A DNA stretch of 64,000 nt from VXNE01 sp965208745 (GTDB lineage Bacteria > Pseudomonadota > Gammaproteobacteria > Pseudomonadales > Azotimanducaceae), in NCBI GenBank assembly GCA_965208745.1, contig CBDBPN010000004.1:3596001-3660000 (forward strand). Direction: 5' to 3'. Position numbers and translations under genes: made by a program. Shown in pieces: positions 52,829 through 61,962 of this stretch. Positions within the stretch are counted from its first letter, which is position 1. Every line of letters starts with the position of its first letter. The notes beneath the pieces were generated by a model. The model saw only the letters and a program-made list of their open reading frames with translations. It did not search any database and was not told the DNA's origin.

Positions 52829-54696
52829 GGCACGCGCCGCTCGTGCGCGTCGAGCACAGGCACCTGCCGGCCGAACCGGCTGGCGTAGACGTAGCTGAAG
52901 GCGAGCACGCTCTTGACGTAGCCGCGGGTCTCCGCGAACGGGATCGTCTCGATCCACACGTCGGTCGGCATGTCCGGGCGTTCCCGGAGCCAGCGGTTCA
53001 CCCGTCCGGCGCCCGCGTTGTAGGCGGCGGCCACCAGCACGCGGTGACTGTCGTAACGCGCCATCAGTTCCGCCAGGTGGTGTGCCCCGAGCGTGACGTT
53101 GGTGTTCGGGTCGAACAGGTCCGAGGCGCTCGGCCGGGAGAGGCGCACGCTCGCGGCGGTGGCGCGCGCCGTCGCCCCCATGAGCTGCATCAGGCCGCGG
53201 GCGCCGGCGGGGGAGCGTGCGCGGGGATTGAACGCGCTCTCCTGCCGCGAGATGGCGAACAGGAACCACACGGGCAGGTTCGTGGCGAACGCGTGGCGCT
53301 GGTAGATGTCGAGGAACGGCGTCGGGAAGCGCAGCGCCAGGTGATCCGTCAGCTCCGCCCGGCTCGCGCCGATGATCGCCTGTTCGATCCAGCCGATGTC
53401 CGATGCGAGTTCCACCAGGCCGCGGCGATCCTCGAGGGACAGGTCGTCGTAGATCGCGTACCACTCGCGCCGGGCGTTCACGAGGTCGCCCACCGCGAAC
53501 AGCTCCGTGAGACGCTCGACGGCCGGATTGCGGCGCAGGCCCTGCTGGACCGAGGCGCTCACCAGCACGCCCCGCTCGTTGAGGGACGGCTCGACGCCGA
53601 GTCGGTCGGCCGCGAGGAAGCCGTAGTAGTTGCGATGTCCGGCCAGCTCGCGGAGCACGTCCTCGCCGCGGGCGGCGTCGTCGCCGGAGGCCACCAGCGC
53701 GCGCCCGAGCCAGTACCGCCACTGCAGCGTATCCCGGCTCGCCGCGTCCAGGGCGTCGATCCACCCGGTGGCCGCGCCCCAGCGCCGATGCGCGATGCTC
53801 GCGGTCGCCATTCCCGTGCGGTAGTCGGGAGAGTGCGAGTCGGCGGCCGGGTCCACGTCGGGCGGGAACTCGCCGAGGGTGGCGAGGCCCAGGGCGATGC
53901 GCTCGTCGATGTACGTGCGCGTGCCGTCGGAGAGCGACAGGCGCGCACGATGGCCCCGCCAGGCGTCGGCCGCCGCCCGGGGATTGCGCGCCGCGTACCG
54001 CGTCAGGGCGTGGGCGAGCGCCTGGTGGCCGTACTCCGTGTCGGGGAAGCGGCTCCGCTGGCGCGCCACCTCCGGCCGTACGTGACCGTCGTAGTACGCC
54101 TGCGCGGCGCGGGCGCGCGAGCCGCTGAAGAACCGAAGCAGGTAGCGGGCGAGCGTGCGTTCGTTGGCATCGATGGCGAGACCGAGCCGTCGCCAGGCCA
54201 TCTCCTCCGTGCGCAGCCCGGCGGCCATCCAGACCTCGAACAGCGGGTCGCATGCCTTGGGCCGGGACTCTCCGGCCACCCACAGGTCCGGCACGAGCGC
54301 GAGGGCCGCCTCGCGGTCGCCGGTGCGGTAGAGGGCGCGGGCGTGATAGCACCGCGCGTCGGCGCGCTGCTGGGGCACGTAGTGGTCGCGGTAGACCTGC
54401 CAGCGCCCACGCCGCGCCTGGTAGACGAGCCAGCGGCCGTACAGCCGCTCGCCCAGGGGCATGTCGGCCAGGGTCGTCCTGGCCTCGACGGCGTCGGTGG
54501 GCGAGAGGTGCCGGAGTCGCGATTCCAGGTCGTAGTAGACAAGGTAGGGATGCAGCGCATAGCCCCCGAGGTCCCGCAATGCCCGGCGGAACTCCGTGAT
54601 CCGCCCCGCCTGCAGGGCGTGCACCGCGTCCTTGTACTGCGTGCGGAGCTGGTAGAGGTCGTCCGCGGCGCCGCCGGCGGCGAGCAGTCCCGCCAC
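52825..54696 (-). CDS. slt: Soluble lytic murein transglycosylase (Slt70 type)
   Basis: About 623 residues. A long helical superhelical domain covers residues about 20-430, and a C-terminal SLT domain shows AISRQESAFNPRARSPAGAR with catalytic Glu, GLMQLM and AAYNAGAGRVNRWL. It cleaves peptidoglycan in the periplasm, releasing anhydromuropeptides. The given start is a GTG at 54696; a CTG at 54741 would give a better signal peptide (RSATTRRRGALCLVAGLLAA). The universal stress gene ends 51 bp upstream. Confidence 0.93.
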   Translation of the reverse strand: MAGLLAAGGAADDLYQLRTQYKDAVHALQAGRITEFRRALRDLGGYALHPYLVYYDLESRLRHLSPTDAVEARTTLADMPLGERLYGRWLVYQARRGRWQVYRDHYVPQQRADARCYHARALYRTGDREAALALVPDLWVAGESRPKACDPLFEVWMAAGLRTEEMAWRRLGLAIDANERTLARYLLRFFSGSRARAAQAYYDGHVRPEVARQRSRFPDTEYGHQALAHALTRYAARNPRAAADAWRGHRARLSLSDGTRTYIDERIALGLATLGEFPPDVDPAADSHSPDYRTGMATASIAHRRWGAATGWIDALDAASRDTLQWRYWLGRALVASGDDAARGEDVLRELAGHRNYYGFLAADRLGVEPSLNERGVLVSASVQQGLRRNPAVERLTELFAVGDLVNARREWYAIYDDLSLEDRRGLVELASDIGWIEQAIIGASRAELTDHLALRFPTPFLDIYQRHAFATNLPVWFLFAISRQESAFNPRARSPAGARGLMQLMGATARATAASVRLSRPSASDLFDPNTNVTLGAHHLAELMARYDSHRVLVAAAYNAGAGRVNRWLRERPDMPTDVWIETIPFAETRGYVKSVLAFSYVYASRFGRQVPVLDAHERRVP

Positions 54697-54747
54697 CAGG
54701 CATAAGGCTCCGCGCCTTCGAGTCGTGGCTGAACGGCTCAGTGCGGG

Positions 54748-55203
54748 TCAGTCCTCGATCTGGTGCGCGCCCGGCCCGACGCGGACCGCGAGGACGTCGC
54801 AGCATGCCCCGTGGAGGACGCCGTTGGCGGTGGAGCCGAGCAGCAGGGCCAGCCCATGCCGCCCGTGGCTGCCGACCACGACGACGTCGACATTGGCCTC
54901 TTCGGCGATGCGATGGATTTCGGTTTCGGGCCTTCCGAAGATGAGGTACTGGCGATGCCCGGGTACCGACACGCTGGCGCAGAACTCCGCGAGGTGCGAG
55001 CGCGCCTGCTCCTGGATCTGGTCCTGCACGGAGGAGAGGTCCATGGGGATGTCGCCGCCGTAGGCCAGGCTCAGGGGCTCGATCACGTGGATGACGTGCA
55101 ACTCCGCCTCGAAGAACCTCGCGAGGGCGACGGCGCGGTCCGCTACCGGCTTCGATTCCTCGGTCAGGTCGACCGCGAGCAGAATACGTTTGTACGCAGC
55201 CAT
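54748..55203 (-). CDS. Universal stress protein, UspA family
   Basis: A 151-residue single-domain Usp. The N-terminus KRILLAVDLTEESKPV and the nucleotide-binding loop VVGSHGRHGLALLLGSTA (G-x2-G-x8-9-G-S/T) suggest ATP binding. The role is in general stress survival. It is upstream of slt and probably co-transcribed. Confidence 0.93.
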   Translation of the reverse strand: MAAYKRILLAVDLTEESKPVADRAVALARFFEAELHVIHVIEPLSLAYGGDIPMDLSSVQDQIQEQARSHLAEFCASVSVPGHRQYLIFGRPETEIHRIAEEANVDVVVVGSHGRHGLALLLGSTANGVLHGACCDVLAVRVGPGAHQIED

Positions 55204-55304
55204 GGCATCCCTTCACGGAGAAACGCGGTGACGGATTGCTCCCGGGCTCGCTTTGCGGCGACCATACACACAATGTTCGGTGCGCTCAATACGCGGTGCG
55301 GGTC

Positions 55305-55892
55305 GTGGCGAAGCACCCGGTCGAGAGGCGTCGTGTGGTTTGGCTGATCGTCGCGTTGGGGCTCCTGGTGGCGTTCGGCCCGATCGTGTGGCTCATGCCG
55401 TCGAGGCGCGACCGGCAACTCGCGAAGCTCCGGGAGGCGGCACGGCGCGCAGGCCTGGTGGTGGAACTCGTCCGCGTCCCCGTCCTCGACGCGACACCCG
55501 AGGAGCGGGTCAGTGCGGGCGGAGTGGCAAGGGACGCACAACGCGCCTGTACCGCCTACCGGCTGCCGGTCCATGGCGTGGACGACGCCGGGCCGGATTG
55601 GTTCCTGCTCCGCGACGCCGCATCCGTGGATCCGCTGCCGGGCTGGGCAGGTCATCCCGAGCGGCGTCCGCGCGGGTTGCCGGCCGACGCTGGCCCCTAC
55701 TGGACCCGTGTGGGGCGGGCGGTTGCGGCGCTCGCGGAACGGTGCGTGGCGCTCGAGTGCTCGCCCGCCGCGGTGACCTGGTACTGGCTGGAGAATGCGG
55801 GACAGCGGGCTCCGGCCGAAATCGTCGCGGAAATCGCGCAATGCCTCCAGGCGCTTGCCGCGCTGCAACGGGAGACGGCGTGCGAACCGTGA
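55305..55892 (+). CDS. Hypothetical membrane-anchored protein
   Basis: About 195 residues from the GTG at 55305. One N-terminal membrane helix (VVWLIVALGLLVAFGPIVWL) follows a basic start, then a cytoplasmic or periplasmic helical domain (RRDRQLAKLREAARRAGLVVE). No family recognised, but the layout recalls small proteins found upstream of topA in related bacteria. It ends 156 bp before topA. Confidence 0.6.
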   Translation: MAKHPVERRRVVWLIVALGLLVAFGPIVWLMPSRRDRQLAKLREAARRAGLVVELVRVPVLDATPEERVSAGGVARDAQRACTAYRLPVHGVDDAGPDWFLLRDAASVDPLPGWAGHPERRPRGLPADAGPYWTRVGRAVAALAERCVALECSPAAVTWYWLENAGQRAPAEIVAEIAQCLQALAALQRETACEP

Positions 55893-56048
55893 GCCGAGTC
55901 CGGAAGTCCGCGTTGCCACCAGCCGAGACGGACGTGCCCGAGAGAAGATGGATGCTTCCCCCGGTTCGGGGCCGTATTGTATAAACCGCGCCCTTGGCGT
56001 GCCCGGTCCCCGGGCGCGGGGCAGCGAAGGAACGTGCTCGGGAGGCTC

Positions 56049-58763
56049 ATGGCGAGATCTCTGGTCATCGTGGAGTCGCCGGCGAAGGCGAGGACGATCA
56101 ACCGCTATCTGGGCAAGGACTACGTCGTCAAATCCAGCGTCGGTCATGTGCGCGACCTGCCGGTGGGCGGCAAGCAGACGGACAGCCGGGAGCGCGCGCG
56201 GGAAGCCGCGCGGACGCGCAAGCTGTCGCCGGCGAAGAAGGCGGAGCACAAGCGCCGTCGGGCCCGGGCGCAACTCGTGCGCCGCATGGGCGTGGACCCG
56301 GACAACGGCTGGGAGGCGGAATACGAAGTCCTGCCGGGCAAGGACAAGGTGGTCTCGGAACTCAAGCGCCTGGCCGACCGGTCGGAGCACGTGTACCTGG
56401 CCACGGACCTCGACCGCGAGGGCGAAGCGATCGCCTGGCACCTGAAGGAGTTGATCGGGGGCGATCCGGAGCGTTTTCGCCGGGTCGTCTTCAACGAGAT
56501 CACGAAGCCCGCGATCGAAGCGGCCTTCGAGGACCCGGGGAGGATCGACGAGAACCGCGTCAACGCGCAGCAGGCGCGGCGCTTCCTCGACCGTGTGGTC
56601 GGCTTCGAACTCTCTCCGTTGCTGTGGGCCAAGATCGCCCGCGGCCTCTCCGCCGGCCGCGTCCAGTCCGTGGCCGTACGGCTCATCGTCGAGCGCGAGC
56701 GGGAGATCCGCGCGTTCGTTCCGGAGGAGTATTGGGAGGGGTTCGCGGACCTCGCGCGCGCCGGAACCGCCGGAGCCGCGGAGAAGGACGAGACGCACCG
56801 GTTCGCGGTCGCGCGGGACGGCGGAGCCGTGTTCCGTCCGGGCAACGCGGAGGCGGCGGAGGCGGCCCTCGCCCGGTTGCGGGCGGCGGAATTCGTGGTG
56901 GCGCGGCGTGAGGACCGGCCGACCACGACCGCCCCCGGGGCTCCTTTCATCACTTCGACTCTGCAGCAGGCGGCCTCCACGCGGCTGGGCTTCGCCGTGC
57001 GCAAGACCATGAGTCTCGCGCAGCGGCTGTACGAGGCCGGACACATCACGTACATGCGCACGGACTCGACCAACCTGTCGCGCCCGGCGGTCGCGGCGGT
57101 GCGGGAGTACATCGAGGAGGCCCACGGCAAGGAGTACCTGTCGCCGCGCCCGGCGGTCTACGCCAGCAAGGCGGCCGCGCAGGAGGCGCACGAGGCGATC
57201 CGCCCGACGAACGTCCGCGCGTTGCCCGACGGCCTGACGAAGTTGGGGGCGGACGAGCGACGCCTGTACGGCCTGATCTGGCGTCAGTTCGTCGCGTGCC
57301 AGATGGCGCGGGCCCGCTATCTTTCGACCGCGGTGGTCGCGGAGGGGAACGGCTTCGAACTCCGGGCGCGGGGGCGGATCCTCCAGTTCGACGGTTACAC
57401 CCGCGTGCTTGCCCCTGCGGCGGGGCGGGACGAGGACCGGCCGATACCGGCGTTCGCCGAGGGCGAGCGACTGCGTCTCGTGGACTCGGGGGTGGACCAG
57501 CATTTCACCAAGCCGCCGCCGCGGTACGGCGAGGCCAGTCTCGTGCGGGAACTCGAAAAGCTCGGCATCGGGCGCCCCTCCACCTACGCCGCGATCATCT
57601 CGACGATCCAGGAACGCGGCTACGTCTCCCTCGAGAAGCGCCGTTTCCGGGCCGAACGGATCGGAGAACTGGTGACCGACCGCCTCGTCGAGAACTTCGC
57701 CGACCTGATGGACTATTCGTTCACCGCCGAACTCGAGGGCGAACTTGACCGCATCGCCGGCGGCGAGCGCGGCTGGCGGTCCGTGCTGGACGGCTTCTAC
57801 GGGGGGTTCAGCGACCGGCTCGCGAAGGCGGGCGCGGCCGGCGGCGGGATGCGGGCCAACGAGCCGACCGACACCGACGTGCCATGCGCCCGTTGCGGCC
57901 GCCCGATGCAGGTGCGTACGGCCAGCACGGGCGTCTTCCTCGGCTGCTCCGGCTACCGGCTGCCACCGAAGGAGCGCTGCACGAACACGCTGAACCTCAC
58001 GCCGGGGGACGAGGCCGAGGACGTCGACGAAGGTGGCGAACGGGAACTCGACGACCTGGCGGTGCTGCGCTCGAAACGCCGCTGCCCGAAGTGCGGGACA
58101 CCGATGGACTCCTACCTGGTCGATGCCCGGCGCAAGCTGCACGTGTGCGGCAACAATCCGGACTGCGCGGGCTTCGAGGTGGAGGAAGGCGAGTTCCGCA
58201 TCAAGGGCTACGACGGTCCCACGCTCACCTGCGAACGGTGCGGCGCGGAGATGCGGCTCAAGTCCGGACGCTTCGGGAAGTACTTCGGCTGCACGAACGA
58301 CGACTGCGGGAACACGCGCAAGATCCTGCGCGACGGTCGCCCGGCGCCGCCGCGGGCGGACCCCGTGCCCATGCCGGAACTCGCCTGCGAGCGCGTGGAC
58401 GACCACTTCGTGCTGCGCGACGGCGCCGCGGGGTTGTTCCTCGCGGCGAGCCAGTTCCCGCGCAACCGCGAGACGCGGGCGCCCCTCGTGCGCGAATTGA
58501 AGGCGCACGCCAACGAACTGGATCCGCGTTTCGCCTACCTGCTCGATGCGCCCGATGCGGACCCGGACGGCAATCCCGCAACGCTCAAGTGGTCCCGCAA
58601 GACCCGCGAGCAGTTCGTCGCATCCGACCGGGACGGCAAGCCCACGGCGTGGCGCGCACACTATCGCGACGGGCGCTGGCAGGAGCAGACCGGTTCGACC
58701 CGCGTGCGCAAGGGAGGGCGGCGGGCGGCCTCGAAGAGTGGCGCCCGCCGGCGGAACCGCTGA
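56049..58763 (+). CDS. topA: DNA topoisomerase I
   Basis: Type IA topoisomerase relaxing negative supercoils; 904 residues. The Toprim domain is SLVIVESPAKARTINRYLG with the acidic TDLDREGEAIAWH; the catalytic Tyr335 is in YMRTDSTNLS. The C-terminal part has several zinc ribbons (PCARCGRPM, CPKCGTPM, CERCGAEM). GGAGG at 56041-56045 precedes the ATG. lexA converges 3 bp downstream. Confidence 0.97.
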   Translation: MARSLVIVESPAKARTINRYLGKDYVVKSSVGHVRDLPVGGKQTDSRERAREAARTRKLSPAKKAEHKRRRARAQLVRRMGVDPDNGWEAEYEVLPGKDKVVSELKRLADRSEHVYLATDLDREGEAIAWHLKELIGGDPERFRRVVFNEITKPAIEAAFEDPGRIDENRVNAQQARRFLDRVVGFELSPLLWAKIARGLSAGRVQSVAVRLIVEREREIRAFVPEEYWEGFADLARAGTAGAAEKDETHRFAVARDGGAVFRPGNAEAAEAALARLRAAEFVVARREDRPTTTAPGAPFITSTLQQAASTRLGFAVRKTMSLAQRLYEAGHITYMRTDSTNLSRPAVAAVREYIEEAHGKEYLSPRPAVYASKAAAQEAHEAIRPTNVRALPDGLTKLGADERRLYGLIWRQFVACQMARARYLSTAVVAEGNGFELRARGRILQFDGYTRVLAPAAGRDEDRPIPAFAEGERLRLVDSGVDQHFTKPPPRYGEASLVRELEKLGIGRPSTYAAIISTIQERGYVSLEKRRFRAERIGELVTDRLVENFADLMDYSFTAELEGELDRIAGGERGWRSVLDGFYGGFSDRLAKAGAAGGGMRANEPTDTDVPCARCGRPMQVRTASTGVFLGCSGYRLPPKERCTNTLNLTPGDEAEDVDEGGERELDDLAVLRSKRRCPKCGTPMDSYLVDARRKLHVCGNNPDCAGFEVEEGEFRIKGYDGPTLTCERCGAEMRLKSGRFGKYFGCTNDDCGNTRKILRDGRPAPPRADPVPMPELACERVDDHFVLRDGAAGLFLAASQFPRNRETRAPLVRELKAHANELDPRFAYLLDAPDADPDGNPATLKWSRKTREQFVASDRDGKPTAWRAHYRDGRWQEQTGSTRVRKGGRRAASKSGARRRNR

Positions 58764-58766
58764 ACG

Positions 58767-59366
58767 TCAGTTGCGTCGCAGGACGCCGACGCTCAGCCCC
58801 TCGATGGCGAACTCGCGTTCCCGAAGGTCCACCTCGATGGGGTCGTAGTCCTCGTTCTCGGGCAGGAGCAGCACCCGGGCCCGGTCGGACGTGCGCTGGA
58901 ACCGCTTCACGGTGACCTCGTCGTCGACGCGCGCCACGACAATCTGCCCGTTGCGCGCCTCCGGCGTCCCGTGTACCGCCAACAGGTCGCCGTCGAGGAT
59001 GCCGGCCCCGGTCATGCTGTCGCCGCGGACCCGCAGGAGGAAGTCCGCCGAAGGCCGGAACAGGTCCGCGGGGAGCTGGCAGGTGTCATCGATGTGCTCC
59101 ACGGCCAGGATGGGGTGGCCGGCCGCGACCCGCCCGACGATGGGCAGTCCGGGGGGCGCGGGCAGCCGGATGCCGCGCGAGCGCCCGGGCGTCATCTCGA
59201 TGGCGCCCTTGCGGGCCAGGGCGCGCAGGTGCTCTTCCGCCGCGTTGGGGGACCGGAAACCGAGTTCGCGCGCGATGTCCGCGCGGGTCGGCGGGTAGCC
59301 GTGCTCGGCGATGTGCGACCGGACGAAATCCAGGACGACCGTCTGCCTCTGGGTGAGTTTCTGCAT
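58767..59366 (-). CDS. lexA: LexA repressor
   Basis: SOS repressor and self-cleaving protease, 199 residues. The winged-helix N-terminus is LTQRQTVVLDFVRSHIAEHG ... TRADIARELGFRSPNAAEEH; cleavage is at Ala82-Gly83 (VAAGHP); the catalytic dyad is Ser117 (GDSM) and Lys154 (VKRFQ). Two LexA boxes lie just upstream, so it represses itself. sulA, a common neighbour, is not seen. Confidence 0.97.
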   Translation of the reverse strand: MQKLTQRQTVVLDFVRSHIAEHGYPPTRADIARELGFRSPNAAEEHLRALARKGAIEMTPGRSRGIRLPAPPGLPIVGRVAAGHPILAVEHIDDTCQLPADLFRPSADFLLRVRGDSMTGAGILDGDLLAVHGTPEARNGQIVVARVDDEVTVKRFQRTSDRARVLLLPENEDYDPIEVDLREREFAIEGLSVGVLRRN

Positions 59367-59373
59367 TGGGGGT

Positions 59374-59389
59374 CTGTCAGAATGTACAG
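59374..59389 (-). promoter_or_regulatory. LexA box 2
   Basis: CTGTCAGAATGTACAG on the + strand fits CTG-N10-CAG exactly. It starts 8 bp upstream of the lexA ATG, downstream of the likely transcription start. Confidence 0.85.
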
Positions 59390-59394
59390 TGAAG

Positions 59395-59410
59395 CTGGAA
59401 TTATATACAG
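59395..59410 (-). promoter_or_regulatory. LexA box 1
   Basis: CTGGAATTATATACAG fits CTG-N10-CAG and lies exactly 21 bp from the other box, the same spacing I recall from E. coli lexA. It covers a TATAAT -10 element (59405-59400, minus strand). Confidence 0.88.
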
Positions 59411-59427
59411 GATTTCGCTCTTGGGAA
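59400..59427 (-). promoter_or_regulatory. lexA promoter
   Basis: On the minus strand, TTCCCA (59427-59422) and a perfect TATAAT (59405-59400) are spaced by 16 nt. The -10 is buried in LexA box 1, so LexA binding should block transcription. Confidence 0.6.
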
Positions 59428-59543
59428 GGGGCTTGTCCCCTCCGGTCCCCGGTGCCTGCATAATCCCACCCCGGGGCGACCCCAACCGTCGCCCCCACAC
59501 GCAAGATGCGCAACGTGTTCACGCCCTGAGGTAAGGGGAAAGG

Positions 59544-60653
59544 ATGGACAGCATCCTCGACTGGTTCCTGGCGCACACCTGGACGGCCTCCATGTTCGCC
59601 GTGGTCTTGGCCACGCTGGTGGCGCGGTACGTGGTCAAGCGCGGCTTCGACCGCCTGGCGCACCAGGCGGAGAAGACGCACAACATGTACGACGACGCGG
59701 TCCTGCACGCGGGCCGCAAGCCTATCGGCTGGGCCGTCTACCTGTTCGGCTTCGCGTGGGCCGCGGACATCGCGGGCGAGCAGTCGCGCCAGGAGCTCTT
59801 CGAGTACGTCGCCCCGCTGCGCGAGGTGGGGGTGATCCTGCTGCTCGCGTGGTTCGCCGTGCGCTTCATCTCGTTCCTCGAGGAGCACCTCGGCGACCGG
59901 ACGTACGGACCGACCCGGGTGGACCAGACCACGGCGATGGCGCTCGGCAAGCTGCTGCGCGCCTCGGTCGTGATCACCGCCGTGCTCATCGTCCTGCAGA
60001 GCCTTGGCTTCAGCGTCACGGGGGTGCTTGCGTTCGGCGGCATCGGCGGCATCGCCATCGGTTTCGCCGCCCGCGACCTGCTCGCGAACTTCTTCGGCGC
60101 GCTCATGATCTACCTCGACCGGCCGTTCTCCGTGGGGGACTGGGTCCGCTCCCCGGACCGCGAGATCGAGGGGACGGTCGAGGAGATCGGCTGGCGCCTG
60201 ACGCGCATCCGCACGTTCGACCAGCGCCCGCTCTACGTGCCGAACAGCGTCTTCGCGACCCTGTCGGTCGAGAACCCGCAGCGGATGAAGAACCGGCGCA
60301 TCTACGAGACCATCGGGGTGCGCTACGACGACATCGAAGTGCTGAAGACGGTGATCGACGACGTGCGGGAAATGCTGCGCACCCACCCGGCGATCGACAC
60401 GTCCCGGACGCTGATGGTCAACTTCGTGAGTTTCGGTCCCTCGTCGCTGGACTTCTTCGTCTACACGTTCACCAGGACCACCGTGTGGACCGAGTTCCAC
60501 GAGATCAAGGAGGAGATCCTCTTCCGCATCGCGGAGATCATCGCCGGACACGGCGCGGAGATCGCGTTCCCGACGCAGACGCTGCATGTCGACAGTCCGC
60601 CGGAACCGGAACTGGAACCCGCCCTCCCGGGGGCCGGTGGGCGGGAAGCGTGA
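59544..60653 (+). CDS. MscS-family mechanosensitive channel
   Basis: A 369-residue inner-membrane channel of the MscS superfamily. Three or four N-terminal helices are followed by the pore helix with the Gly/Ala-rich GVLAFGGIGGIAIGFAARDL, then the beta domain FSVGDWVRSPDREIEGTVEEIG and PNSVFATLSVENPQR. It releases solutes under osmotic shock. The next gene overlaps its stop by 4 bp. Upstream AAGGGGAAAGG is the ribosome site. Confidence 0.93.
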   Translation: MDSILDWFLAHTWTASMFAVVLATLVARYVVKRGFDRLAHQAEKTHNMYDDAVLHAGRKPIGWAVYLFGFAWAADIAGEQSRQELFEYVAPLREVGVILLLAWFAVRFISFLEEHLGDRTYGPTRVDQTTAMALGKLLRASVVITAVLIVLQSLGFSVTGVLAFGGIGGIAIGFAARDLLANFFGALMIYLDRPFSVGDWVRSPDREIEGTVEEIGWRLTRIRTFDQRPLYVPNSVFATLSVENPQRMKNRRIYETIGVRYDDIEVLKTVIDDVREMLRTHPAIDTSRTLMVNFVSFGPSSLDFFVYTFTRTTVWTEFHEIKEEILFRIAEIIAGHGAEIAFPTQTLHVDSPPEPELEPALPGAGGREA

Positions 60654-61207
60654 CGCCTGTTCCGCCTGACATCGATGCCTGGGGGGAGTGCCTGTACGAC
60701 GCCGAAGCGGTGCGTTTCGCGATCGACCGCGTCGCCGTGCGCATCGCGCTCGATCTCGCGGATGCCCGTCCCGTGGTCGTCTGCATCATGAACGGCGGCC
60801 TGCCTTTCACGGCGGCGCTCCTCGCGCGGTTCGCGTTTCCGCTCGAAGTCGACTACGTACACGCGAAACGCTACCGCGAGGCGGCGCCCGGCGAGCTGCC
60901 GAGCGGGGCCGACCTCTGCATCCGCGTCGCGCCCGCGCATGGCCTCGCGGGCCGGAACGTGCTGCTCGTCGACGACGTGCTCGACGAAGGTGCGACCCTG
61001 GAAGCGTTGCAGGCGGTCGTGGAGGAGCGTGGCGCGTCCTCGGTACGCACCGCCGTCCTGGTCGACAAGGCCGTCGCCGGCCGTACGTTCGCCGCGGATT
61101 ATGCGGCCCTGGCCGGTCCGGACCGGTACCTGGTCGGGTGGGGGATGGACTACAACGGCTGGTACCGGAACCTGCAGGCCATCTACGCACTGGACGACCC
61201 GGCGTGA
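60650..61207 (+). CDS. Hypoxanthine-guanine phosphoribosyltransferase-like protein
   Basis: A 185-residue type I phosphoribosyltransferase. The PRPP-binding loop is VLLVDDVLDEGATLEAL; VVVCIMNGGLPFTAALL and a C-terminal GMDYNGWYRNLQAIYAL match the hypoxanthine phosphoribosyltransferase pattern. It salvages purine bases to nucleotides. GTG at 60650 overlaps the MscS stop. It is followed at once by the phosphorylase that would release hypoxanthine. Confidence 0.9.
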   Translation: MTPVPPDIDAWGECLYDAEAVRFAIDRVAVRIALDLADARPVVVCIMNGGLPFTAALLARFAFPLEVDYVHAKRYREAAPGELPSGADLCIRVAPAHGLAGRNVLLVDDVLDEGATLEALQAVVEERGASSVRTAVLVDKAVAGRTFAADYAALAGPDRYLVGWGMDYNGWYRNLQAIYALDDPA

Positions 61208-61962
61208 AGCGGATCGGCATCGTCGGCGGCACGGGTCTCGCCGCACTCGGCGGCGTGGAGGCGGGAGCCGCCCTGACCGCGCCGCTCGAAACGCCCTACG
61301 GCGCACCCTCCGCCGTCCCGGAGCCCGGTAGCCGGGGCGGCGTCGAGGTCGTCTTCCTGCAGCGGCACGGGCGACCTCGGAGCATTCTCCCGCACCGGGT
61401 CAACTATCGTGCGAACCTCTGGCTGCTGCACTCGCTCGGCGTTGACGCGGTGATCGCGGCCTTCACGGTGGGAGGACTCGCGCCGGAATACCGCGACGCC
61501 GACCTCGTCCTGCCGCACCAGTTGATCGACTACACGCACGGACGCGCCGACACGTTCGCGGCGGTCGACGAGATCCGGCACGTGGACTTCACCGAGCCCT
61601 TCGACGCGACGCTCCGGTCCGGCCTCGTTGCGGCGGGGGAGCGCTGCGCGTTGCGCGGCCGGCTCCACGCCGGCGGCGTCTACGGTTGCGCGCAGGGGCC
61701 CCGCCTCGAGACCGCCGCCGAGGTCGACCGCCTCGAGCGGGACGGCTGCACCGTGGTCGGCATGACGGCCATGCCCGAGGCGGTGCTGGCGCGGGAACTC
61801 GGACTTCCGTACGCCGGTGTCTGCCTGGTCGTCAATCCCGCCGCCGGCCGGGGCGACGGCCCGATCACGAGCGCCGGCATACAGGCGGCCGTGGACCGGG
61901 GCGCGGCGGACCTCTCGCTGCTACTCGAGACCTTCCTCGACACGATCGACGAGGGCGGCTAG
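61204..61962 (+). CDS. S-methyl-5'-thioinosine phosphorylase (purine nucleoside phosphorylase family)
   Basis: A 252-residue trimeric nucleoside phosphorylase of the MTAP/MTIP type. RIGIVGGTGLAALGG, FLQRHG, PHRVNYRANLWLL, and GCTVVGMTAMPEAVLARELG mark the active site. The group that sits near mfd and lexA in Pseudomonas cleaves methylthioinosine to hypoxanthine and methylthioribose-1-phosphate, which suits the adjacent phosphoribosyltransferase (overlap of 4 bp). Its 3' end overlaps the convergent CsiV-like gene by 42 bp. Confidence 0.88.
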   Translation: MKRIGIVGGTGLAALGGVEAGAALTAPLETPYGAPSAVPEPGSRGGVEVVFLQRHGRPRSILPHRVNYRANLWLLHSLGVDAVIAAFTVGGLAPEYRDADLVLPHQLIDYTHGRADTFAAVDEIRHVDFTEPFDATLRSGLVAAGERCALRGRLHAGGVYGCAQGPRLETAAEVDRLERDGCTVVGMTAMPEAVLARELGLPYAGVCLVVNPAAGRGDGPITSAGIQAAVDRGAADLSLLLETFLDTIDEGG

